Origin: an uncultured bacterium
GTDB taxonomy: Bacteria > Auribacterota > Tritonobacteria > UBA1439
Assembly (NCBI GenBank): GCA_937858775.1
Contig: CALLYX010000474.1
Location: 1 to 5,630 of the forward strand
Length of the DNA stretch: 5,630 bases
Direction of reading: 5' to 3'
Of the stretch, positions 1 to 5,485 are shown one piece after another (position 1 is the stretch's first letter; each line of letters opens with the position of its first letter). Position numbers and translations under genes: made by a program. The notes beneath the pieces were generated by a model that saw only the letters and a list, made by a program, of their open reading frames with translations, was not told the origin of the DNA and searched no databases.

Positions 1-1
1 C

Positions 2-349
2 CCGAAGACCTTCGGCCCGATCAGGATCGAGGTGAACATCGAGCCGCTCAAGGGCCGTGTCGTGGACGCGTGGGGCGCGATCTTCCTCGCGGGCGGGGGG
101 ATCCAGTTCCTTGCCGGGACGCCGCCGTGCCATCTAAGCCCCGCCGCGGCGCCGTTCGCGAGCGGGTTCACCTTGAACGACGGCTACGCGAACGTGCTTC
201 TCCAGGCGACCATTCCGCTCGGCTACGAGGGGACGCACAAGGTGGTCGTCGGCCTGATCGACCACGGCGTCATGCCCGTTCCCTCCCCGCCGTACAACTT
301 CATCCCGCGCTACTGGGACGAGGATTTCGTGACTGTGACGCTGCCGTAA
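2..349 (+). CDS. C-terminal part of an unidentified, probably exported protein (5' end outside window)
   Basis: The open frame enters from the left edge and ends at a TAA at 347-349, giving about 115 residues. A GTG at 32 could serve as a start, but the frame is open to the edge and the residues before it (PKTFGPIRIE) read like ordinary protein, so I treat it as a truncated gene. The segment is rich in Gly, Pro, Val and aromatics, with short alternating hydrophobic stretches (VVDAWGAIFLA, NVLLQATIPLGYEG, HKVVVGLIDHGVMP, DFVTVTLP), as expected of a beta-sandwich. There is no transmembrane helix and no sorting motif at the C-terminus. The pattern recalls C-terminal beta domains of large secreted or surface proteins in uncultivated bacteria, but I cannot name a family and assign no function. 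It is separated from the next gene by more than 700 bp, so it is unlikely to share that operon. Confidence 0.6.
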   Translation, partial: PKTFGPIRIEVNIEPLKGRVVDAWGAIFLAGGGIQFLAGTPPCHLSPAAAPFASGFTLNDGYANVLLQATIPLGYEGTHKVVVGLIDHGVMPVPSPPYNFIPRYWDEDFVTVTLP

Positions 350-1087
350 GCGGACGCGATCGATGCATGGATCCAACGCGATCGGCCGTATCGATTAGCC
401 GTCCGACGCGGCCCGCGTTCCGCGCGCAGCGTGAAAGATGCGGCGAGGCGCCGACCCCCTGTTCCCCGCCCGCTTTTCGCTTCTTCGCCTTCCCGCCGCG
501 CAGGAGACGCCTCCGGACCCGCCTGCCTGCCGAACGGGGCACAGGGCCCGCCCATAAACGTTGCGTGCCGCGGGAGGGGTGTGCTATAAGTGAAGCGTGG
601 CGAACACCGCCGGTCGGGAGAGCGGAAAATTTCCTGGAGACCCGTAAGAGACGCCGGGGGACCGCCGCGCCCGGTTCCCGAACTGGGGCCCACCGGCCGG
701 GTCCCAGCGCACGGGAAGAGAGAGAGGCGCGCTGGCGCATCGGCGGCACGCGGCGTTCCATCCGGGAGATTCAACGCCGCTCGAAGGGTATCCCTCCTCC
801 GGGCTCAAGAATGACGACAAGGGCATGGACGCCGTTATGCGGGATGTCGGTATCATCGGGAAGCGGTCCGGCGCCCGTCGGCCCGGATCAATGCCCGGAA
901 TCCATCCATTTCCAGGGCCAGGATCGCGGGCGCGCGCGGCAAAGCCGCCCATGAATATTTAGGGCCGGCCGGCGTCCGGCGGCGAACCGCGCGTACGGAT
1001 ACCGGCTGACTGGAAGAATCCATGGCGGGAATCGGGCCCCGCGCCCGGCCCCGGCAGAATGCCCGCGCGCATCCGCCGGCATCCTCG
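350..1087. other. 738-bp stretch without a convincing gene
   Basis: Every open frame here, on either strand, translates to Arg/Pro/Gly-rich protein with no recognisable motif, so I call none. What can be seen: a palindrome cluster at 354-395, a promoter-like pair at 561-590, and GC-rich hairpins at 670-687, 683-707 (competing with the previous one) and 750-780. Weaker ones lie at 867-887 (5 bp), 936-948 and 968-980. No hairpin is followed by a T tract, so I see no intrinsic terminator for the upstream gene. A small ATG frame at 825-962 is not supported. The region could be a long 5' leader of the glycosyltransferase operon, an RNA gene, or decayed coding sequence; the sequence alone does not decide. 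Confidence 0.6.
561..590 (+). promoter_or_regulatory. Possible sigma70-type promoter with extended -10
   Basis: TTGCGT (561-566) lies 18 bp upstream of TATAAG (585-590), and the -10 box is preceded by TGC, an extended -10 signature. The -10 matches the TATAAT consensus at 5 of 6 positions and the -35 matches TTGACA at 3 of 6. In DNA this GC-rich a TATAA string stands out. Transcription would start near 597, giving a leader of about 490 nt before the first operon gene at 1088. It is assigned by pattern only, and the organism's promoter consensus is unknown. Confidence 0.35.
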
Positions 1088-2221
1088 ATGAACAGGATAC
1101 TCATCCTCTACGGCTTTGAGCACTCGGGGCACCACGCCGCGGCGCGGGCGCTCCGCGAGGCGTTCCTCGAGAGTGACCCCGGCCTGTCCGTCGACCTGCT
1201 CAACCTCTTCGTCTATTCGAGCCGGCTCCTCGAAAGGGTCGCCACCGGCATCTTCTACCGGGTCGTGAAGAAGACCCCGGCCGTCTGGGACGGGATCTAC
1301 CGGAACCCGAGGAGCGAACCGCGTTTCGACAGGTTCAGGCGCGTCGTCCGGGCGCTGGCCCTGCGGGGCGCGGCGGACGCCCTCCGCGAATTCCGGCCCG
1401 ACGCCGTCGTCTGCACGCAGTCGTTTCCGTGCGGCATGATGCACGACCACAAGGAGAGGCGGGGTTCGGGCATCCCCCTCTACGGCGTGCTCACCGATTT
1501 CTCCGTCCCCCCGTACTGGGTGTACCCGTCCGTGAACCGGTATTTCGTCGCGTGCGGCGCGGCACGCGGGGAACTCATACGGCGGGGAATCGAACCCGGC
1601 GCGGTCACCGTCTCCGGCATCCCCATCCGGCCGGGCTTCGCGCCGGCGGCGCCCAGGCGCCGCGCCCGGGAGGCGTTCGGCCTGGATCCGGCCCCGCCCC
1701 TCATTCTGGTCACGGGGGGGTGGAGCGGGTGGGGCGATCTCGAGAGACTCGCGTCGGAGATCGCGAGGCTCGGGGCGGGGTGCGCCGTGGCCGTCGTCAC
1801 GGGGAGGAACAGGCGGCTTCACGAGGCCCTCCGCGGAAGCCCGGAGATCGCCCGCCGCGGCGTCGCCGTCCTTCCGGCGGTCGAGCGGATGGATCTCCTC
1901 ATGGCGGCGGCCGACCTGATCGTGGGGAAGGCGGGCGGGATGACCGCCTCGGAGGCGCTCGCGGCCGGCGTGCCGATGGTGCTCGTGGACTCGCTCCCGG
2001 GGCAGGAACGGGCCAACGCGGAGCACCTGTGCCGGCACGGCGCGGCGGTCCTGGCCCGGGGGGCGGGGGATGCGGCGCGGACGGCCGTGGGGCTGGCGCT
2101 GGACGATGGGCGACGGCGGCGGATGGCCGAGAGGGCGCGGGCCCTGGCCGCGCCCGGCGCGGCGGCGGAGATAGCGCGGGGAGTCCTCGATGAAGCCCTT
2201 GCTTCAGCAGATCGGTTATAA
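1088..2221 (+). CDS. MGDG-synthase-like glycosyltransferase (GT28 family)
   Basis: This 377-residue protein has the two-lobed GT-B layout of the MGDG synthase/diacylglycerol glucosyltransferase family, which transfers a sugar from a UDP-sugar to diacylglycerol at the cytoplasmic membrane face. The N-terminal lobe starts ILILYG and has the SGHHAAARAL loop (about residues 13-22) and GVLTDF (133-138). The C-terminal lobe starts with ILVTGGWSGWG (206-216), then VVTGRN, and ends with the donor-site block GKAGGMTASEAL (280-291) followed by PGQERANA (304-311), a signature of this family. There is no signal peptide or clear transmembrane helix, consistent with peripheral membrane binding. I chose ATG 1088 because family homology begins immediately there. 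An in-frame ATG at 1022 has a better Shine-Dalgarno (GGAAG at 1012-1016) but adds 22 Pro/Arg/Ala-rich residues unlike the family. The stop overlaps the next gene by 32 bp, implying translational coupling. The sugar and the acceptor lipid are not readable. Confidence 0.85.
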   Translation: MNRILILYGFEHSGHHAAARALREAFLESDPGLSVDLLNLFVYSSRLLERVATGIFYRVVKKTPAVWDGIYRNPRSEPRFDRFRRVVRALALRGAADALREFRPDAVVCTQSFPCGMMHDHKERRGSGIPLYGVLTDFSVPPYWVYPSVNRYFVACGAARGELIRRGIEPGAVTVSGIPIRPGFAPAAPRRRAREAFGLDPAPPLILVTGGWSGWGDLERLASEIARLGAGCAVAVVTGRNRRLHEALRGSPEIARRGVAVLPAVERMDLLMAAADLIVGKAGGMTASEALAAGVPMVLVDSLPGQERANAEHLCRHGAAVLARGAGDAARTAVGLALDDGRRRRMAERARALAAPGAAAEIARGVLDEALASADRL

Positions 2222-3077
2222 GATCGCCTGGTGGGGCATCCGGATCTTCCCGCGGCCGTGCTGCGTCTGGTTCAGCAAGCGGGTCGCGGACCTGTGCTTC
2301 GTCTTCGACACCGCGGCGCGGAGGGCGGTGATAGCCAACCTGACGCATCTCCTCTCCCTCTCGGGGCAAGAGACGCAGACGCGCAGGGGGAGGAGGGGGA
2401 TAGACCGCCTGGCCCGGGAGACGTTCGAGAACTTCGCCGTCCATATAATGGATTTCCTCCGGGTCTACCGGGTGAAGGATGACATCGAATCGGGCCTCCT
2501 GCGCATCGAGCACTTCGGCCGCTTCAGGGATGAGTTCGCGCGGGGGCGGGGGCTCATCTCCGTGACGGCGCATCTTGGGAATTGGGAGATGGGCGCCGCG
2601 GCGACGGCGGCGATGGGGCTGCCGCTCAGCGCGGTCGCCATGAAACTGCCGGACAAGCGGCTCGACCGGTTCTTCACGCGGCTGAGGGAGTCTGGGGGGA
2701 TACGGCCGTTCCCCTCGGGGCGGGCCGCGCGCGGCTGCTTCAACGTCCTTGCCCGCAAGGAGATGCTCGCCTTCGTCGCGGACCGGGATATCGACGGGAA
2801 CGGGGTGCCCGTACGGTTTTTCGGAAGGGATGTCCGGGTGCCCCGCGGCCCCGCGGAGATGGCTGCCAGGACCGGGGCCCCTATCGTGCCGGCGTTCTGC
2901 CTCCAGGAGGCCGGCGGGCATTTCAGGCTGGTGGTCGAGGAACCCATCGAGGTGGACGAGAGCCTCCCGGCAAGGGAAAAGGCGGAGGCGATCACGCGGG
3001 AGATGATAAAGGTATTCGAGGAGTATATCTCGCGCTATCCGACGCAATGGTTCGCGTTTTACAAGGTGTGGCCGTGA
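2190..3077 (+). CDS. LpxL/HtrB-family lysophospholipid/lipid A acyltransferase
   Basis: This 295-residue protein belongs to the LpxL/HtrB/LpxM superfamily, whose classical members add a secondary acyl chain from acyl-ACP to lipid A precursors on the inner membrane's cytoplasmic side. It carries the catalytic H-X4-E motif as HLGNWE (His128, Glu133), then a conserved Asp-Arg block DRDIDGNGVPVRFFG (from Asp198), and the family's C-terminal ending RYPTQWFAFYKVWP (from Arg282). An N-terminal hydrophobic/aromatic stretch (about residues 8-38) could anchor it to the membrane. Its length is typical. ATG 2190 is preceded by GGGGAG (2178-2183) with a 6-nt spacer, and the start lies inside the 3' end of the glycosyltransferase gene. 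Because its neighbours are glycosyltransferases and no Kdo or lipid A genes are seen, the acceptor could be lipid A, the glycolipid made by the upstream enzyme, or another glycoconjugate. Confidence 0.88.
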   Translation: MKPLLQQIGYKIAWWGIRIFPRPCCVWFSKRVADLCFVFDTAARRAVIANLTHLLSLSGQETQTRRGRRGIDRLARETFENFAVHIMDFLRVYRVKDDIESGLLRIEHFGRFRDEFARGRGLISVTAHLGNWEMGAAATAAMGLPLSAVAMKLPDKRLDRFFTRLRESGGIRPFPSGRAARGCFNVLARKEMLAFVADRDIDGNGVPVRFFGRDVRVPRGPAEMAARTGAPIVPAFCLQEAGGHFRLVVEEPIEVDESLPAREKAEAITREMIKVFEEYISRYPTQWFAFYKVWP

Positions 3078-3102
3078 CGGCGGCCGGCGGGGGGCTGTGA
3101 CG

Positions 3103-3792
3103 ATGAGGGCGTGCGCGGTGGTTCCAGCGTTCAACGAGGAGGCCCGCGTGGCGGGCGTGGTGCTTGGCGCGCTCGACCGGCTGCCGAAGGTCATCGTGGT
3201 CGACGACGGCTCATCCGACGGCACCGCCGGCGCGGCGGAAAGAGCGGGCGCCGAGGTGCTCCGACACCGGGTCAACAGGGGCAAGGGCGCAGCCCTCAGA
3301 ACGGGGATGGAACGGGCGTTCGCCTCCGGGTTCGACGCCGCCGTCATCCTTGACGCGGACGGCCAGCACAGGACGGAGGAGATACCCCTCTTCCTTCGCG
3401 CGGCGGATGAAACCGGCGCCGACATAGTGCTCGGGAGCAGGATGGGCGGCGCGAAGGGGATGCCGCTGGTTCGATGGCTCACCAACCGCTTCACCTCGGC
3501 CGTTGTATCCGCCCTGGCGGGCACGAGGATCCCCGACAGCCAGTGCGGCTTCCGCCTGGTCCGGGAGTCGGCGTTCCGCGCTATGACGTTCAGGACGACG
3601 CGGTACGACACCGAGTCGGAGATGCTGATCGAGGCGGCGCGGGCCGGGCGGCGGATCGTTTCGGTGCCGGTGAGCACGATATACGGCACCGAGAAGAGCA
3701 GGATCAACCCGCTCCTGGACACGGCGCGTTTCTTCATGCTGGCGGCGAGGCAGATGCGGCGCCGCCCACCCCCCCGGCGGGGGAACGGGTAG
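3103..3792 (+). CDS. Family 2 glycosyltransferase (dolichyl-phosphate mannose synthase-like)
   Basis: This 229-residue protein has the GT-A fold signature of GT2 enzymes: VVPAFNEE near the N-terminus, VVDDGSSDGT with Asp34/Asp35 for nucleotide binding, NRGKGAALRTGM, the metal-binding DADGQH (Asp84, Asp86), LGSRM, and DSQCGFRLV (145-153), which in this group lies in the acceptor/catalytic region. The pattern is that of short, soluble polyprenyl-phosphate-type glycosyltransferases. There is no C-terminal transmembrane pair, so it should be cytoplasmic or peripheral. ATG 3103 is preferred (G-run centred about 8 nt upstream), though a GTG at 3097 in the same frame is possible. The last dozen residues are Arg/Pro/Gly-rich (RRRPPPRRGNG) and encoded by C and G runs, so the tail is probably unstructured. 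It starts 25 bp after the acyltransferase, so the two probably share a transcript and a pathway. Donor and acceptor are unknown. Confidence 0.87.
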   Translation: MRACAVVPAFNEEARVAGVVLGALDRLPKVIVVDDGSSDGTAGAAERAGAEVLRHRVNRGKGAALRTGMERAFASGFDAAVILDADGQHRTEEIPLFLRAADETGADIVLGSRMGGAKGMPLVRWLTNRFTSAVVSALAGTRIPDSQCGFRLVRESAFRAMTFRTTRYDTESEMLIEAARAGRRIVSVPVSTIYGTEKSRINPLLDTARFFMLAARQMRRRPPPRRGNG

Positions 3793-3812
3793 GCCGCGGC
3801 GCTGGCCCGGCC

Positions 3813-3835
3813 GGGCAGGGGGAGGGGGGCGGGGG
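3813..3835 (+). promoter_or_regulatory. G-quadruplex-type motif overlapping the pcm ribosome-binding region
   Basis: Four runs of 3, 5, 6 and 5 guanines separated by CA, A and C fit the canonical pattern for an intramolecular G-quadruplex with very short loops. The run includes the only plausible Shine-Dalgarno for the methyltransferase (GGAGG/GAGGGGG, 3821-3829) and ends 5 nt before the GTG start at 3841. A C7 run at 3769-3775, near the end of the preceding gene, could instead pair with it. Folding in the mRNA would hide the ribosome-binding site. That is inference; the G-run pattern itself is seen directly. Confidence 0.45.
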
Positions 3836-3840
3836 CGCGG

Positions 3841-4512
3841 GTGCGGATCCTTATGACCGGGGCGGGGATGGACGAGGCGGATTTCGCTCGGGCGAGGGCC
3901 GCGATGGTCGAGACGCAGCTCCGGCGCCGGGAGATCCATGACCCCGCGGTCCTGGAGGCGTTCCGCGCCGTGCCGCGGCACCTGTTCGTGGAGGAGAAGC
4001 AGCGCGGCGCCGCCTACGGCGATCACCCCCTCCCCATCGGCGAGGGGCAGACGATCTCGCAGCCGTACATGGTTGCGCTCATGACGCAATGCCTCGAGAT
4101 CCGAAAAGGCGCGCGGATCCTCGAGGTGGGCACCGGATGCGGCTACCAGGCGGCCATCCTGAGCCGCATCGCCCCCGAGGTGTTCACGATCGAGCGGATC
4201 CCCTCCCTTTCCCGAAAAGCCGAGGAGGTCCTGGACGGTTTGGGATATACTAATGTCCGCTTTTTCATCGGGGACGGGACTCGCGGACTCCCGGGCTTCG
4301 CCCCATACGACGGGATCGTCGTGACCGCGGGGGCGCCGCGCGTGCCGCAGCCGCTCGTCGACCAGCTCGCCGATGGGGGGCGGCTGGTGATACCCGTGGG
4401 GGGGAGATGGTCCCAGGAGCTCATCGTGCTGCACAAGGGGCGCGGGGGCGTCGCGCAGCGGGGGGTGTGCGGCTGCGTATTCGTGCCGCTCCTCGGCGAC
4501 CACGGCTGGTAA
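3841..4512 (+). CDS. pcm: Protein-L-isoaspartate O-methyltransferase
   Basis: The product methylates L-isoaspartyl residues that form spontaneously in ageing proteins, using S-adenosylmethionine, and so starts their repair to aspartate in the cytoplasm. The 223-residue product has the expected order: an N-terminal helix MVETQLRRREIHDPAVLEAF, then VPRHLFV, the family motif LPIGEGQTISQPYMVALMT (Thr71, Ser73), the SAM-binding motif I ILEVGTGCGYQAAIL (from residue 93), then GDGTRGLPGFAPYDGIVVTAGAP and a C-terminal FVPLLG that matches the family end. Length is normal. Start choice is uncertain: GTG 3841 is placed by the purine-rich run upstream, but ATG 3853 and ATG 3868 are in frame, and homology really begins around MDEADFARAR (3868). 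It lies 48 bp after the GT2 gene and 49 bp before the YqaA-like gene. Identification is strong; the exact N-terminus is not. Confidence 0.95.
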   Translation: MRILMTGAGMDEADFARARAAMVETQLRRREIHDPAVLEAFRAVPRHLFVEEKQRGAAYGDHPLPIGEGQTISQPYMVALMTQCLEIRKGARILEVGTGCGYQAAILSRIAPEVFTIERIPSLSRKAEEVLDGLGYTNVRFFIGDGTRGLPGFAPYDGIVVTAGAPRVPQPLVDQLADGGRLVIPVGGRWSQELIVLHKGRGGVAQRGVCGCVFVPLLGDHGW

Positions 4513-4561
4513 GCGGGCCGCGCCGCATGGAACACGGATGGATGGTCCACAAGGGGGGTCA

Positions 4562-5248
4562 ATGCACGCGCTGAGACGCCTTTACGACTGGGTGCTGCAC
4601 TGGGCGGACACGCCGCACGGCACCGCCGCGCTTTTCCTTCTGGCGTTTACGGAGTCGTCGTTTTTTCCGGTCCCCCCGGACGTCCTGCTCATCGCGCTCG
4701 TCTTCTCGCGCCGGGACAAGGCGTTCTTCTACGCCTCGGTCTGCACCTTGGGCTCCGTCCTCGGCGGGATGTTCGGCTACCTCCTGGGACATGAGTTCTT
4801 CGGCCCGGTGAACCATGTCGTGGCGTTCGTCGTGGGAAAAGGCCTCTGGTACGGGGTGGCGCACGAGGGGGCGCGCGTCGTCACGGAGGCGGGGTTCTCC
4901 TTCTACGCCTACCCGCCGGGCTCCCCGTTCGCCTCCGACACCTCGGTCTTCCTCCGGGTAAAGGACCTGTACGACCGGAACGCGTTCATGGCCGTCTTCA
5001 CCGCGGCCTTCACCCCGATCCCATACAAGGTCTTCACGGTGGCCGGCGGTTACTTCGGGATACCGTTCATGACGCTCGTCGGCGCCTCCCTCCTCGGGCG
5101 CGCCGGGAGATTCATGCTCGTGGCCGTCCTTCTCTGGTGGTTTGGCCCCCCGGTGAAGAGGTTCGTCGAGAAATATTTCGATTTGCTTTCGATCGTCTTT
5201 GTGGTACTGATAGTCATCGGCTTCGCGGCGATGAAATACGTCTTCTAG
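4562..5248 (+). CDS. YqaA/DedA-like inner-membrane protein (SNARE-associated family)
   Basis: This 228-residue polytopic membrane protein belongs to the DedA/VTT superfamily, YqaA branch. Members span the inner membrane and are linked to membrane homeostasis and lipid or undecaprenyl-phosphate flipping; the role of the YqaA branch is not settled. Hallmarks are the first re-entrant region with ESSFFPVPPD (31-40), a helix with GSVLGGMFGYLLG (64-76), the second re-entrant region FTPIPYKVFTVAGG (150-163), the arginines of LLGRAGRF (177-184), and a final helix at about 208-227. Between the two halves, residues 95-130 (WYGVAHEGARV to SDTSVF) look longer than the short loop I expect here. I chose ATG 4562 because AAGGGGGG lies just upstream and the protein then begins directly with the amphipathic MHALRRLYDWVL. 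An in-frame ATG at 4538 would add eight residues. It is probably the last gene of the operon. Confidence 0.88.
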   Translation: MHALRRLYDWVLHWADTPHGTAALFLLAFTESSFFPVPPDVLLIALVFSRRDKAFFYASVCTLGSVLGGMFGYLLGHEFFGPVNHVVAFVVGKGLWYGVAHEGARVVTEAGFSFYAYPPGSPFASDTSVFLRVKDLYDRNAFMAVFTAAFTPIPYKVFTVAGGYFGIPFMTLVGASLLGRAGRFMLVAVLLWWFGPPVKRFVEKYFDLLSIVFVVLIVIGFAAMKYVF

Positions 5249-5280
5249 CCGCGGCCGGCCGTCTTTCTTTTCTTTCGTTT
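5248..5280 (+). terminator. Possible weak rho-independent terminator after the YqaA-like gene
   Basis: GCCG (5248-5251) can pair with CGGC (5256-5259) around a CGGC loop, followed from 5262 by a pyrimidine-rich tract with repeated T runs (TCTTTCTTTTCTTTCGTTT). The stem is only 4 bp and the T tract is broken by C residues, so termination would be weak. It is placed sensibly, between the last operon gene and the tRNA. The same tract could instead be part of the tRNA promoter region. Confidence 0.3.
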
Positions 5281-5300
5281 ACGGCTTCCGGCTTATACAT

Positions 5301-5377
5301 CGGGGCGTAGCGCAGCTGGCTAGCGCGCTTGGTTCGGGACCAAGAGGTCGGCGGTTCAAATCCGCCCGCCCCGACCA
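5301..5377 (+). tRNA. tRNA-Pro (anticodon CGG), CCA encoded
   Basis: The full cloverleaf can be drawn. The acceptor stem is CGGGGCG (5301-5307) with CGCCCCG (5367-5373). T8-A9 follow, then a D stem of GCGC/GCGC (5310-5313, 5323-5326) around AGCTGGCTA. The anticodon stem is CTTGG/CCAAG (5328-5332, 5340-5344) enclosing TTCGGGA, which places anticodon CGG at 5335-5337, reading proline codon CCG. The variable loop is AGGTC, and the T stem is GGCGG/CCGCC around TTCAAAT. Discriminator A5374 and an encoded CCA (5375-5377) finish the gene. The C1-G72 pair with A73 and G37 are the usual bacterial tRNA-Pro identity features. The string TTATAC (5293-5298) sits too close to the 5' end to be a normal -10 for this gene. 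The 3' half is probably the attachment site of the element that follows. Confidence 0.97.
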
Positions 5378-5392
5378 CTCGTAAGTCGCTGA

Positions 5393-5410
5393 CACTCAAG
5401 GACTTGAGTG
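5393..5410. repeat. Perfect 8-bp inverted repeat next to the tRNA
   Basis: CACTCAAG (5393-5400) and CTTGAGTG (5403-5410) are exact reverse complements separated by GA. The block starts 15 bp after the tRNA CCA. A two-base spacer is too tight for an RNA hairpin loop but suits a dyad bound by a dimeric protein, such as a recombinase, excisionase or regulator. An overlapping second dyad (AAGTC 5383-5387, GACTT 5401-5405) shares part of it. The role is inferred from position only. Confidence 0.5.
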
Positions 5411-5451
5411 ACCTACCCCGATAGCGTGGTAGCGCAGCAAACACCAAAAAA

Positions 5452-5469
5452 TACCCTGTACTCAGGGTA
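5452..5469. repeat. 7-bp inverted repeat just upstream of the integrase ribosome-binding site
   Basis: TACCCTG (5452-5458) and CAGGGTA (5463-5469) are exact reverse complements around a TACT spacer, ending four bases before the GGGAG Shine-Dalgarno at 5474. In RNA it would form a stable stem with a tetraloop next to the ribosome-binding site. In DNA it could be an operator or recombinase-binding site. Which of these applies cannot be told here. Confidence 0.45.
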
Positions 5470-5485
5470 CATTGGGAGAACTGCG

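Noticed and set aside
936..948. GCGGC-AAA-GCCGC hairpin as a terminator or known RNA motif
   Set aside because: Only a 5-bp stem with no T tract following, and it does not match any RNA class I know.
70..954. A 294-codon plus-strand frame covering the non-coding region
   Set aside because: It overlaps the frame of the left-hand protein and its product is extremely Arg-rich with no domain pattern, which is typical of an off-frame reading of GC-rich DNA.
825..962. Small ATG frame (45 codons) beginning MDAVMRDVGIIGK
   Set aside because: The start looks plausible, but the rest is Pro/Arg/Gly low complexity, the ribosome-binding site is weak, and nothing supports conservation.
1709..1734. G-rich string in the GT28 gene fitting a quadruplex pattern
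   Set aside because: It encodes the conserved VTGGWSGWG loop, so protein constraint and GC bias explain it.
1899..3737. A 612-codon reverse-strand open frame across three plus-strand genes
   Set aside because: Its translation is Arg/Pro/Ser-rich with no motif, while the plus strand here gives three clear enzyme families. Long antisense frames are expected in GC-rich coding DNA.
3211..4503. A 430-codon reverse-strand open frame over GT2 and pcm
   Set aside because: Low-complexity Arg/Pro/His-rich product opposite two well-recognised genes.
5278..5298. TTTACG ... TTATAC before the tRNA as a promoter
   Set aside because: The spacing between boxes is only about 9 bp and the second box ends 2 bp before the mature tRNA, so it cannot act as a normal promoter for it.
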